A DNA stretch of 64,000 nucleotides from Cristatella mucedo (lineage: Eukaryota; Bryozoa; Phylactolaemata; Cristatellidae). The notes beneath the pieces were generated by a model that saw only the letters and a list, made by a program, of their open reading frames with translations, ran no database searches and was not told where the DNA came from. The number at the start of each line of letters is the position of its first letter. Within the stretch, counting starts at the first letter, position 1. The stretch lies in NCBI GenBank assembly GCA_009760855.2, contig WPIO01000030.1:2225001-2289000 (forward strand), given 5' to 3'. A program made the position numbers and the translations under genes. Positions 47,941-60,740 of the stretch are shown here, piece by piece.

Positions 47941-49498
47941 CCCTAGTTGATGCACATGATCCAAACTGCGGATACCACAATAATGTTTAATTCTTTAAAC
48001 AAATTATCAGCTCAGGCTAATAAAAAGACAAAGGCATATTAGATATGGTAAGCTCTGAACTGTAAAGCGATACAATCATTCATCCAAATCATAATTGCAG
48101 CTGAAAATAACTGGTCTCTTTGTGCGGCTGTAATTATCACACCTTGAGTTCCTGCTTCTTTACCGCTAAGTCTGCATTAAGTGCCCGACAATCTAGGCTA
48201 ACGGTATATTTTAATCTTAGCTCTGAGCAGCAAAGCTCTCTAAACTATATGGGCTTAATTAACTGAAGACAAGTAAGGCATTTTTCTCAACCTAAACCTT
48301 AGGCAGAGCATGTGGTAAATAAAACTAGTAGGCACTAGACATCAGCAAAAACTTTGAGTCTTACAACATTTTCTAAGAAAAACATGCTTTTGTACAACGC
48401 TCACTCAGATATTTAAAACAAAAAGACTAGCAATAGTTCACTTCTAAATCTCTGTAATGATTACCCAACACATTTAACGTTGGTTATTGTGAATACCCCG
48501 AAGCTTAGTATTCGCTATGGTTCTTAGCCGACAACCATAGCCTATGTATAAATGGCTCTTCTCTATAAACTTTAGCAATAGTTGAAGAGTGGTTACTTGA
48601 AGCAAGGTTTACTTTTATCTGATAATATCAGGTAGCTCAAATATCGAAAAAGTATTTACAACACTAAAACCGAATGTAAGTCTTCCATATCCACGGTCGC
48701 AGTAACGACCAGTCTATGGGAAATGTACTGGGGGTTAAACGAGTTCAGAACCAACATCATTTATATGACTAATTTAAAAGATGGAGTACACATCTGATAT
48801 AGATTACGGTCCTCACCTGATTGCCATTGATTGTCATTGTGTAAGGAAATAAAGAATTGCTATGAGATTGCAGACCGAAGGTTAAGATTATAATTTCTGA
48901 AACAACATGAACCTCATGAAATAGTTATCACGTGGTGTCAGCTCTATTGCAACACTAAGTAGCAAAATACTATAAAATGCACTAAGTATTCTACCTACAA
49001 TTCCGCATAGCGTTAAAGCTTTGAGTTACAACGACCACTTCAAATGTCACCTGGGTGCTTGACGAAATGCTTAAAAGTAGGCTAAAAGCTCAAATGATAT
49101 TGAAACACACTTATGCTACATAGTCTGTGGAACTATAATCTTTCTATTGTCTGATATCGAACAGAATTTTTTAAACTTCTAGGAAGGCACTGCACGGGTA
49201 TATGGAATTTATAGCATCATCATAATCCTGAAAAAGGAAAATACTTAAGAAATAGTCAGCTCTAAAATCACTTGGAAGGAGCTTGATTATTGAAATACAA
49301 TATGATTATTGAGTCATCCCAGAGTCGCAGGATAAAATTACTTCCAAAGTCGCAAATAAAGAAAGAGCCTTACTTTCAGAGGATCTTATTTAGTGATAGT
49401 ATGGTAACACGTGAGTCACTGAGCCTAGTAGCAACATGTATAAAAAGGCTTAAACCTGCTAGTTACAGCATTTGGCTGGTCTTTGTGATTGTTTCTTG
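47941..49498. other. no recognisable gene
   Basis: AT-rich. Nothing assigned. Confidence 0.55.
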
Positions 49499-49499
49499 A

Positions 49500-49668
49500 G
49501 CCGTGATGGCACACTAGGTAAGGCGGTTGCTTTCACGACCTCGGTCCCGAGGTCATGGGTTCGATTCCTGCGGTGGGCGATTCTTTATCGCCACTGCAAG
49601 CGGTGGTGATAGCCGAAAAGGCTCTTCTGTCGCTACGCAAAAAGAGGCTGCTTAATCAGCTAGGATGT
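49500..49668 (+). mobile_element. SINE (type B), best-preserved copy
   Basis: The head GCCGTGATGGCACACTAGG (A box) and GGGTTCGATTCCTGC (B box, 49557-49571) is followed by the body TCGCCACTGCAAGCGGTGG, AGGCTCTTCTGTCGCTACG and AGGCTGCTTAATCAGCTAGG. The tRNA-like head folds plausibly, but the same head occurs in at least three other copies, so it is not an independent tRNA gene. Confidence 0.88.
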
Positions 49669-50845
49669 TTTTTTCTTCGTGTGAGTGTACCTGCTTAAAA
49701 TCTGCCTGCTGCATGGGGATGTGACCCCCAATCGTTTGGCAATGTTTTCTATACTGCATCTGTAAATTCATTAAAATAGATTCAGTTTTCTAAGGGTGCT
49801 ATGTAAATGTATGATGATGATTATTATTATGCATAGCTCATAACGAGTCTGCTAAAGTCACTAGCCATGCTGATTGCAGAGGTAATTATTTGTGGTCAAA
49901 TGAGTTGTACATAAGGCTTGGTTCGCCCTGTATAAGCTGAGGTGGCATGATTTAGTGGGTTCCATGTAAGATGTAGATGCATAAAACTGGGGTGGGGTTG
50001 TGTGGTCCCCATAAATTCTGAAGATATCAAGATGCCCATGCACCGTTTAATGTCTTTTATTAAAGTTTTTTTGCAAGCAAAAGCTGAATTTAATAGTGCA
50101 TCCACCCTGGAGCATTCGTAAGGTATTTTGAGATCCAATATATTTTTCTTCGCGGCTCCTGACTGACGGGTGACTGACAATTAGTTTTTATCTATTTTTC
50201 TAAGGCAGTCAAGTCACCTGCAGGAAAAAATAGCAGGAAAATATCCTAACTAAGGCAATATCAGTGCTAAATTGATTGAAAATACCAAGATTTTGTAGAA
50301 CGTCCTGCAACATGATCGCTTTTATGTCAAGTATCAATGGAAGCGGACAAGCTTACGGGAAACTGAATTGCCATTAACACAAATTTTCACAAGCTTTGTT
50401 TGTGTCGCCCAGATTCAGTTAACGGAGCTCTAATAGGCTCCTTCAGGCTAACGAGGTCGTATATTCGCCCATTTATATATTAAAGAGAAACGCCTAACCA
50501 AATGATCCACCAGTCTCTATGATCATGAGAACCAGAACTCACATTCTTTCAATCTTAATCTGCTAAGACCTCACGACGTCTAAAATAAAAGGTCATATTT
50601 TCGTGTGAGCCTTTTTTATTTCAGAGAAAATTGATCTTCTAATTTAGCATTCCGTCCAATCATTGATTAAGTAAATAAAATGAATCGGGGAACTTCAACT
50701 GCTAATGGAAACACGATGAAGTACATGCCAATGGAAGTTGCCTTAGTTTATCACTTCTCATAGATCCGGCCTAACTCACAATCAAGCAGAATTTTGGCTC
50801 CAAGGTTGTGTTGGTCAATCGCGTGTCCCTATTTTCTGGCTTCAG
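49669..50845. other. no recognisable gene
   Basis: AT-rich spacer. Nothing assigned. Confidence 0.55.
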
Positions 50846-50849
50846 ATGA

Positions 50850-51105
50850 TATCTAATCTCCAGATACCGACTGTTGCACATCTTTTCCAGCCGTCCCGAG
50901 CAACCAAAAATTTCCTTCTTATTACTTTTAATTCCCTCATGAATCAGCTATATATCCCACCTTCTATTTGTTGTGCGAGAAGAACTCTGTTGGCTACCAA
51001 GTGTCTACCGAAAGCCGGTTTGGTTTATAGTTTACTGTGCGAAAATCTTCTGAGTAGCAACCATTCAGTATCTGTGACTTTATTCAGTTGCAAACAGAAA
51101 AACAC
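50850..51105 (+). mobile_element. old LINE-A 3'-end fragment
   Basis: CTCCAGATACCGACTGTTGC, AACTCTGTTGGCTACCAAG, GTCTACCGAAAGCCGG and TCTGAGTAGCAACC track the LINE-A 3' end (compare 7930-8160) at much lower identity than the young copies. Confidence 0.7.
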
Positions 51106-51239
51106 GTCATTTAGAAGTAATTTCCACATAACTTAGGCATTCTAGCACGCCTTCCGACTCAAGTAATAAAAATGTGATTCAAACCAACCTCTAACATTGT
51201 AACGCAGAAATTAAAGTGTTATGATATTTGCATGGCAGC

Positions 51240-54200
51240 CGAATGTAATATAATGTATATTCGTCTGTAACTACAAAAAGCCACAAAGACTGCGTGAGTG
51301 CTACGCAGGAGAGCTTTGTATAGCACACTCACAGCCTAGGCGGCTTTCGGTACGCATTCGGTAGCCAACAGACTTCGTCTCACGAAACAAAGAGAAAGTG
51401 GGAAGCATAGCAGAGTCAGGAGAGCAGTTGAGGGAGTGAGTAGCATAGAAGTAGCAGCTCAGGACCGCTGAACAAGATGTGCCATAGTCGGCAGTAGGAA
51501 AGTAGTTGTCGTTGCACAAGAATTGTGGAAGTGAGTTCCACAGTCTAGGACCTGCAGAGCTAAAGCTTCTGTCGCCAACTGTCTTTAAGCAGAGGAATGG
51601 GACAGCTAATTTATTGTCCACACAGGACCTGAGGGCACGAACAGGCTGAAACTGATGCAGCAGTTCAGCTAGGTATGAAGGAGCCAAGCCGTGGCGGGTC
51701 TTGTGGGTCAGCGTAAGAACTTTGCTCTGTATCCTTTGCTCAACCGGCAACCATCCTAGCTCTTCCAGCAAAGGAGACACGTGCTCAAACCGCTGGGACT
51801 TGAAGACCAGCCTTGCAGCCATATTCATAGTCCGCTGTAGTGGCATAATAGCTTTCTTTGGTAGCCCAACCAAAAGTGAATGACAATAATCAAGCCGAGA
51901 CAGAACTAAAGAGCTAGTTAAATTGTTTACAAGCCACTGTGGGAGACAGCTTCTAATCTTGGATAGGGATCGGATGTGATGGCTAGCTGTAGAGGCAGTC
52001 TTCTGAATGAAACTTTTGAAATTGAGGCAGCTGTCGAACACGACACCTAGATTACGAGCACGTGGTGAAGGTCGCACAATAGCATCGCCTATTAGAACAG
52101 CAAAGCCTTTTAATCCAGCTACAAGCTTAGGGTGTCCTATGAGCAGCAGTTCGGTTTTATCGTCATTTAATTTCAGGAAGTTTTCCGGCATCCAGGATCG
52201 AATGTCGGCAAGGCAAGCATTCAGTTTCTCAGTTGCTGCAGCAGATTCCGACGGTTTAAATGACAAATACAACTGAGTATCGTCGGCATAAAAGTGATAT
52301 CCTATACCATGAGCCTTAATACATTTTCCCAGAGGTTGCGTATAAATGGAGAACAGCAAGGGACCGAGTACAGACCCTTGAGGGACTCCACAGGTGACCC
52401 TTCTCGTGTCTGAGACCTGACGCCCACACGACACGGATGGAACATGATCAGACAAGTATGATTTAAATCACGCCAGTACTTCGTCTGCCAGACCGATCGT
52501 TGTTCTCAATCGTTCAAGCAGAACTTCGTGATCAATGGTGTCGAAGGCAGCAAACAGATCTAGCAGTGCTATGGCCGTGACATTCCTGTCGTTGTTGCCA
52601 CGTAGAATGTAATTGTTAACACGTAGGAAAGCAGTTACAGTAAAGTGCTGCCTCTTGAACCCTGATTGAAATGTTTCTGACATTATATTTTTTTCAATAT
52701 GTTCAACTAGCTGCTTAGTAACAGTTTTTTCAAGAACCTTTGATAGGAACGGAAGAAGGGAAACTGGACGATAGTTTGCTAGGACCGTTGTGTGTAATCC
52801 AGGCTTTTTAAGAATAGGTATAACGATTGCCGATTTGAAGGACTTGGGGACGACCCCTTTTCCCAAAGAAGCATTACAAATCTTGGTTATGGCAGGGCTA
52901 AGTTGGTCTGCTAGTGAAGACCACAGAGATGAAGGTATAGGGTCTTCAGGAGACGAGCTCTTTTTGCTAGACTTTATTAAGGCAGCCACATTACAAAAGA
53001 AACATCGGAGAACCTTTTAAGGACGGTCACAGGTTGAGGAACGGCGATTGCTTTGGTCGGAGGGGGCTTAATGGAGGCACGCATGTGCACAATTTTTTCA
53101 GTAAAGAAAGGCTGAAAACTTTTTGGCTGAGCCGTTAATATCTGGGGAGTCAGACCTCACAGCCTTGGCCAGTAAATGGTTTACTGTCTTATAAATATAT
53201 TTAGTGTCCGACTGGCAGGAATTCAGCTTTCTAATGAAAAAAAAAGCCCCGGTTTTTTAAGCTTACGCGTGTAAACTAGAAGGAAGTCTTTTAAAATTGA
53301 CTAGATCTGCCTCAGACCCCGATTTCTTGAAACGAAGTTCTAGCCTGCGCTTAACCCAGCGCATCTTAAGGAGTTTTTTTGTAAATTGAAAGGAATCTCA
53401 ACGACTTTAAACACGGATTGAGCAAACGGGAGCATGCTTGTCAAGAGCACTCCTGAGTGACATATTCATCGCATCTGTGAGGGTATCGAGGCTGCTGGTT
53501 GAGTCTGAATGCAGATCAAGAAGACCTGCATCACATGGAGATTTCGAAAACTTTTCCACGTCAACGCTTTGTAAGTTACGTCGTTTGGCAAATTCGACAT
53601 TGCCCTGTACGTACGAGGGAGCAGGAACAGTAAACCAGACCGAACAATGATCTGAGAGGGTCAGCGGGCACACCACAAAGTCAGTGGGGAGGACATCCTT
53701 AGTGATCACGTGACCTAGAATGTTGCCACAGACGTGGGTGCTATGATTAATGTGTTGGGCCAAACCAAAATTCTCCAGTCAAGAAATGAGCCGACCCGGC
53801 TGTTGCTAGGGTTGTCAACGTGAATATTGAAGTCTCCAACAATCAGTAACGGCCTGTCACACACAAATATTTTAGCAAGGAACTCTAAAAACTCCTCTAT
53901 AAACAAGTTTAGACAGCCAGAAGGAGGCCGGTATATCACAACGGTGAGAGGCATTGTCTTTGATGAAGACCTGATAGCAACCGATTCAAAGATGACCCAT
54001 GCGAGAAACAGCAAATTTTATAGCCAAACGATTCGCGAGCAACAATTGCAACCCCGCCACTAATCTTGTCAGAACGCATGGACTGATAGAATGAGAACCC
54101 GGGTGGGGTAGTCTCGGAAATACAGCTACTGGTACAAGGCGGCATCCAGGTTTCGGTAAGCAGAAATGAATCTACCTTCTCCTGGACTACCTGATCGCGG

Positions 54201-54735
54201 ATAAGTAACCCCTTGGTTTTTAGCGAGCGGACATTTAGTAGGCGGAATTTAAGAGGCTGTCCAACAACTGGGCGACGGCGATGAAGTGGCTCGTATTCTC
54301 TACCGTTTGCGTCCGGCCTGGCGGACGGTGGCTCTTCGAATTTGAATTGGACCTTGGTAACGGCCGTGGGACGACGTTTCACAACGTGCTGGGCTACAGC
54401 GGGTGGGCTACTACCGCAACAAGTACTATTTAGCGCTTTAAACTTACGAGTCGTAGGTTTGATAGCCGAGCTGTTGATGGGGCGAACGCAGGATGCAGGA
54501 AGGTTCTCACTGACCCGCCGGACAAGGCCCGCCGGTAGATATCGACTAATGGCGACATCGCATCTTATGCTAAGCAGGTCCTGTTTTGTGTAGCATATCC
54601 GAGGACAGCTCATAAATAATCACAGCGAAGATAGCAACGGAATACCCGAAGGTATTACGGAGAAATCAAGTAAAGGTCCACACCGCGCTAGGAGTCGCCA
54701 GAGACCGCTCTTTAGCGTGGGGAGCCTAAGAAAAC
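51240..54735 (-). mobile_element. LINE-A, longest copy (endonuclease to 3' end)
   Basis: On the minus strand, a 5' region (54735 to about 54270) leads into an APE-type endonuclease: FRLLNVRSLKTKGLLI, SFLLTETWMPP, then VVIYRPPSGCL, LLIVGDFNIHVDNP and TLSDHCSVWF. RT follows (52989-51301): [63 protein letters not shown] and [14 protein letters not shown], and the C-terminal [11 protein letters not shown] block. RT is one frame apart from a single in-frame TGA (near 52470) where the 6946 copy has TGG. The endonuclease half has several frame changes. A CR1/L2-type, Jockey-group element. Confidence 0.92.
51301..52989 (-). pseudogene. LINE-A reverse transcriptase, one in-frame stop
   Basis: About 560 codons in one frame from AALIKSSKKSSSPEDPIPSS to the C-terminal ECAIQSSPA. 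All RT blocks are present, including the catalytic YADD and the GVPQGS turn. The only interruption is a TGA at about residue 174. Because it is so little decayed, this family was probably active recently on an evolutionary timescale. Confidence 0.88.
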
Positions 54736-54764
54736 GTAATCTCATTCTAAAAAATTAAGTTTGC

Positions 54765-56520
54765 TTTAAAGAAAGCACTATTTGTGTGTATTAGTAACAG
54801 ACACAATATGAGCGAGCAGAACATGGTTAGAGATGAAAGACAGTGTCCGAAATTAAGTAGGGCTAGTGGCAGTATGCTCTGCCCTTGCACTTATGAGCAT
54901 GCAAAAGATAAATCACAATGACCAGTGGAATGCTGCGATAAACAGCTTGGTTTTTGATTCTTCTAAAATTACGTCAAGTGTGAATATGTCGGAAAGTCAG
55001 TCATGAGTGAGTTCGAGGCTCTGGAAGCATACGAATTAAAAGCACTGTTTACAAAGGGTTTGAAGTTCGTTCGAAGTAGCAAGATAGCCGTCCTGCGTAT
55101 TCTACGAGCACCTGATTATCAACCCACAGCAGCCATTGCTCCAAGTCAGCGACGAGGCGCCAGTGCTTTTATAAGCAGTTTAGTTAGTTCTCCTGGTCAG
55201 CTACAGCGCCGCAAAACGGAAGTAACACTACTAGAATTTTGGTGAAGCACCAACACAAAGCTCAATCTCTTCTAAACTATTTACGTATGCCCTAATGGGA
55301 GCTTATTAAAACGGTTTTTGCTATCATGAACGTAGTAAGCATACACAATATGATTAACTATTAAATGCATAGTTACAGTACAGAGGAGTAAACCAAGAAA
55401 TATCGCAATGGCTGCGAATTCAAATGCTGTGAAAAGCAATTCAGGTGTCAGCATCTTTTAAAAATTCGTCAAGACAGTCAGTGGATGTCGTGGCACTATT
55501 CGGTAGTTAAAAATTCATGCTTTATGAGTATACAAGCTAAAACATGGTCTGCAATAGATTAGGCATTCGTAAGAGTTATAGCTGAACGATTTGAATCAGA
55601 AAAGGAGGCGGTAGGATGCCTCCAGGCTGGTACGTATTTTCGCAAGTAAAAATCGAGAATGAAGAACTCAAATTGAGTGACATAAATTTGAAGTCGTTAA
55701 GATGCTCGATTTGGAGCCAGGGCTGATTGGCAAGCAGTGATGTGACATGGCACCTGCCTTCCGGGCGACAGATACCTGAACAGTTTCTTACCAATAGCCA
55801 ATGCCTATTATGCCACTACAGCGGACTATGAATATGGCTGCAAGGCTGGTCTTCAAGTCCCAGCGGTTTGAGCACGTGTCACCTTTGCTGGAAGATGTAG
55901 GATGGTTGCCGGTTGAGCAAAGGATACAGAGCAAAGTTCTTACGCTGACCCACAAGGCCCGCCACGGCTTGGCTCCTTCATACCTAGCTGAACTGCTGCA
56001 TCAGTTTCAGCCTGTTCGTGCCCTCAGGTCCTGTGTGGACAACAAATTAGCTGTCCCATTCCTCTGCTTAAAGACAGTTGGCGACAGAAGCTTTAGCTCT
56101 GCAGGTCCTAGACTGTGGAACTCACTTACACAATTCTTACGCAACGACAACTACTCTCCTACTGCCGACTATGGCACATCTTTTTCAGCGGTCCTGAGCT
56201 GCTACTTCTATGCTACTTACTCCCTCAACTGCTCTACTGACTCTGCTATGCTTCCCACTTTCTCTTTGTTTCGTGAGACGAAATCTGTTGGCTACCGAAT
56301 GCGTACCGAATGCCGCTTAGGCTGTGAGTGCGCTATACAAAACTCTCCTGCGTAACACCCAAATAGTCTTTGTGACTTTGTGGAGTTACAGACGGAGATA
56401 TATTACATTGCCTGGTTTCACAAGCCATAAGACGAGCAAGCATTGAGCTAGGGAAGTCAAGAGAGGATTTCCCAAACGCATGAAAAAAGTTGGATGTATT
56501 GTATACAGTTGAGGTGCAGA
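54765..56520 (-). mobile_element. very decayed LINE-B split by LINE-A
   Basis: AACATGGTTAGAGATGAAAG, GAGTTCGAGGCTCTGGAAGC, GATACCTGAACAGTTTCTTA and, after the LINE-A insert, GCATTGAGCTAGGGAAGTCA with CAAACGCATGAAAAAAGTTGG all match LINE-B in reverse order along its C-terminal and thumb region. It is the most diverged LINE-B copy here. Confidence 0.65.
55801..56410 (+). mobile_element. LINE-A 3' fragment, young
   Basis: An open frame of 184 codons from [19 protein letters not shown] through [12 protein letters not shown] to ECAIQNSPA and stop, then the 3' UTR ending ATATATTACATTG. Near-identical to 7600-8160 and to the reverse of 51300-51845. Confidence 0.93.
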
Positions 56521-59500
56521 AGTTTTGTATACCTGCTGCATTTGGATCGATTACCAGAGGAGATCTCGCGGTGATGCACACGGTGACGCAATCAGTCGAC
56601 CCTGTGGCCGATGCATGAGCATCCTCCGGTTTCACTCCCCCTTGGCTCCTATTGGTAAATCAATTAACCGGTGTCGCAGCTTCGGAATATTCTATCACTA
56701 ACCACTGAGTAGCTTGCTGTATGAAAACGATCAAGGTGTAGAGCTGGCAAAGCAGCACCGATGCCTACCGAAGTAGCGAGCAACACCGTCAGTCGGACAA
56801 TGACAATACACCTCGTGACTTCCGAACCAACTATTAGGCATAAAAGCCCACCCTGACTCTATGTCGCTCACGTGTACACAAGTCAGCAGGCCTATATAGT
56901 GGTCAGATAACACCACTCAATCTTAGAAAGACAGAGCACAACCCAGGTTACGTTCACGTTCCTAATTCGAGGCTGATCTTGAGCTCAAAGTTACTGAGTC
57001 TACTAAAAGGTCACAGTCGTCAAGTACTGCCCTACCCAAACGTAACGGCATCTTTAAATCTAGGAACTTGTGTCCAATTACCAAAGCAAGCCATGCTAAC
57101 ATCTAGCTAAGCGCTGCTCACTCCTCAAATTCTTTAAGTTATTTTAAAAATCACGCTTCGCCTTTAATACGTACCTGTTTTGGGTGAGCTCGAGTGCCAA
57201 CGATTTATACTCAATGAAATTGGTTCAAGTCTTGCAGGCAGAGGTTGGCTAAACGCTTTCTTGTTCGGCAAGTGCTACCAACATTGAGGTGCACGAGGAA
57301 TTTTTGCACTCTCCTTATCTTCTTATCTCCTTAAATGTCCCCGTTTGCTTTTTACTGTATGCATATAACCTTTGCAAAACACTTACCACAGATGCTCCTC
57401 CCAGATAGGCCAGTGTGGTATAGTGCTGCTCCAGTAGATATCGTCTAAGATCAGGTATATAAACTAAGGTAGACCTCATATAAAAGGAAATACTTTAAAG
57501 GGCTCACTTTTTGAAAACTGATAATGCAGAGTTTGATCTTTAGGGTATCCTCAGTTTTTACAGAGGCCACAATTTGCAGGGCTTCTAGATGAATCTTGGC
57601 CAACCATGTGCTCATTTATATTACTACTATAGCAACACTGGAATAGCAAGCGCCAACCCACAAATAATTATGTGTACATAAAATTTAGTTTGATACTCAA
57701 AAAAGCATTTATAATAAACTTTAAAGTTATAATACGAACAAGATTTAATTTAAATATTTTAAGGTAATTCAAATGTACTAAGACAAACTTCCCCTCTGGA
57801 ACATTTCATTTCAGAGAAAACGAAAGGCTTGACGATGCACACTATCCTGATGTTTCTAGAAAATAATTTAACTGCAAGCAGTTTTGGTTTTATAACTAAA
57901 GAAACTGATTAAAATCATGCGTGCAGATAGCCTGTCAGTGTTTGTTGTGATTGGGGTGTTAAGAAAATTAATGATATTCGGAATCGCTGCAATGTCTGCC
58001 TAAATGTATCCGAGGACAGCTGGAGAAATTAGCACAATTTTTATTCTGTCGATTGATGCCATATGAAACGAGACAAGCACGTATGGGACTAGTAGGTAGA
58101 AAAGCGTACCGTCAAACGATGAACGGTAAATTTTTACAAATAAAAGGCAAATCAATCTTAATATGTAACTCCACAAAGTGATAAAGATCAAGTGGATTTT
58201 ACAAAGAACAAGTGCGGTAATAATGCAAATTATCATACATACAATGGAAGCAAGTAAGCACAGATGTACAATCATTATTCACAACTAATAAGCCATCAAA
58301 GATAATGTCTGATGAGTAGCTTATGATCCCTTATGACCTTGAAGTGTAATCGCCACCTGGTTTCACCCGAATGCACGAGAGACAGTGCATCCATGAAATC
58401 CCCGAGACAAATCATGAACCAGTCAACAATAAGAGTATTTTAATTCAAATTAGAGATCTTCTATTTGAGGCGCTAAGCTAAGCAAAGCCTTCACCCGTAT
58501 CAATGATGCACCCTTAGACCTGTGGTTAGAGTCAGTTGTAGAAATGCTCTTTTGCTGGTTTCACTAAGCCTTTATTTACGTAAGAACTTAAAGCACACAT
58601 ATAAAGCCTGCTCATCAATATTCTATATTTTCTTGCCCAAGTTGGAGATGGATTTTTGCTGTGACAGCAAATTTGATGAAATATGTAAATTGTAAATGTA
58701 TTTCATTCATGAAATATTGTGGAAGGCTGTCTTTTTCTTTCCAGCACAATCTTATCTATGGAATGTTTCTCTTTTCAATCGCCCACAGCGAAAAAGCAGG
58801 AGCAGAACCTTTCATACAATGTATGCATGCACTTTCACAGCTCATTCATAATAGATTGCCCGTGACTACTAAAAGTGCCTTTCTGTCCCAATGTTTGACA
58901 TATAGGTCGAGGATGCCTGGGCTGTCGGTGCTGTCAACCTGATCCCAATTAATCTTTGATATGGTCAGTTTAAAAGCGACCTCTTAAAGAAGTTCTGTAG
59001 AGTCGGACTGATGGGTTTGATTAGTCTTTAGGATTTTTGTCACTGTATCGAGGTTGGAATTTGCTATGCATGCAATGATTATGACATGCAGCTTTGAAAT
59101 TTCCGGCGTCTAAAGTGCTGGAATAGCGAAGAGCACGATTTTTGGTGGTGTAAGTGCCTCTAAACCGAGAATATTGCACTGGCACCCCTGGCGTTAGCAC
59201 CAACACAAAGTATACATCTGTTATCTTGCATTCCCGAAGCAAAGAAGATCAGATTGTACTAGCTACCAATACCTGTCCACTGCTGATCACAGTTGCTCAA
59301 TTAGGAGCATAATCCTCAATCAGTTTCCTTTATTCGGGCAGGACCTGGGTACCACGGACAAGGCCAGTTTGGTTGAGGCACTTGAATTAGTGACAACTTT
59401 GGTTGTAGCCACACTGCAGAACAATGCGTTGGCATCTCCATCTTATTGATCTTGTCCTGCTAGTCTTTTGCCAGTCGTGCTTGAGTGGATATTGTGTCGA

Positions 59501-59524
59501 CAGAGTGCTATCAGTTGTAATGAT
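56521..59524. other. no recognisable gene
   Basis: 3 kb with no assignable gene or repeat. Short open frames on the minus strand (for example 58000-58275) are hydrophobic by AT-rich composition and match no family I know. Confidence 0.55.
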
Positions 59525-60740
59525 AATAATGAAAATAATAATGCGCTTGATAAAGCACCATGAGTAAACAAAATATCTTTCTAGGCGCTTTACATTTGCT
59601 GCTAAGGGAAACATGATTAAATCGTTAGTAATATCATGCTTGATAAATGACATCAATAACATGGTTAGGGGGGGGGACATGCACAGGGTCAGCATGCAAT
59701 TATGATTAGTGGCAGCTGGCACATTGTCAGCAAACATGAGCACATGAAGGGTGAATCACAGAGACCCACTAAATATTGTCCTAAATAGGTGTGTTTTTAG
59801 GTTCTTTTCAAATGTGATCAAGTCGGGTGGGAGTTAAAGGCTTTGGAAGCATACGAATTAAATGCACGGTCTCCAAAGGATTTGAGTTTTTTTTACGAGT
59901 TATTGGTAATTTGTTAGATTCCGAAAAGCGGGTGGTACGATGCTTGGCCTGGTGGGGGAGTAGATCTAAGAGATAGGCTGGAGCCAAAGAATTAAGTGAC
60001 CTAAAGGTGACAGACAAAACCTTGAAGTCGATCCGTTGCTTGACTGGTAGCCAGTGCAGGTCGGCGAGAAGTGGAGTAATGTGGCAATTGCGACGCTCAC
60101 GACAGACAAGCCTAGCTGCAGAGTTTTGCACCAGCTGCAATCGCCTGATTGCACATGCCGGTAGGCCAGCAAGCAGTGAGTTACAGAAGTCAAGACAGGA
60201 TGTCACAAATGCATGGACCAACTCAGACGTTCAATACTTATCTAAACAAGCCGGAATTTTCGCAATATCGTGCATCTGAAAGTAGGCAGACTTGATTGTG
60301 GAGCTGGTGCGGTCATCTAACGAGAGGTCACTTTGTAGCATGACCCCTCGATTTTGAGCTGATTAAACAGGAGGTATGCTGTCAGAGCCAATTTTGAGCG
60401 TTAGGCTTTTCAATTTCTGAATCACACTGGGTTTGCCCGTAACTAATAAGTTAGTGTTAGAAAGTTTGCTGTACTCCATATGCTGATGTCATCAATACAT
60501 GCAGCAAAGGAGATAAGAGAATTCGAGGTGCTCGAAGGCTGGGAGGGATCAAAGCAAAGGTACAACTAAGTGTCATTCGCATAGAGGTGAGAGCCTAGAT
60601 TGAACTTATTAATCACTTCAGCAAGAGGGACGGTATAAACCGTAAAAAGAACCGGACCTGTCGTAGAGTCCTGAGACACCCCATATTAAATGAGAGGCGA
60701 CACAAGCCATTTTCTGGTGCTATCGTTGTCGAAGGTGATT
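59525..60740 (-). mobile_element. LINE-B fragment
   Basis: Minus strand: [59 protein letters not shown] and [20 protein letters not shown], then the 3' UTR with hairpin (about 59553-59590) and an ATT/ATG-rich tail. Upstream RT sequence extends to about 60740 with frame changes. Confidence 0.88.

Noticed and set aside
49500-49580. Candidate tRNA gene
   Set aside because: The A and B boxes are good, but the same head occurs at 26280-26354, 34744-34823 and 34910-34996, attached to the same body, so it is a SINE head.
58000-58275. Hydrophobic minus-strand open frame resembling a membrane protein
   Set aside because: The hydrophobicity follows from AT-rich codons; no start context, homology or neighbours support a gene.
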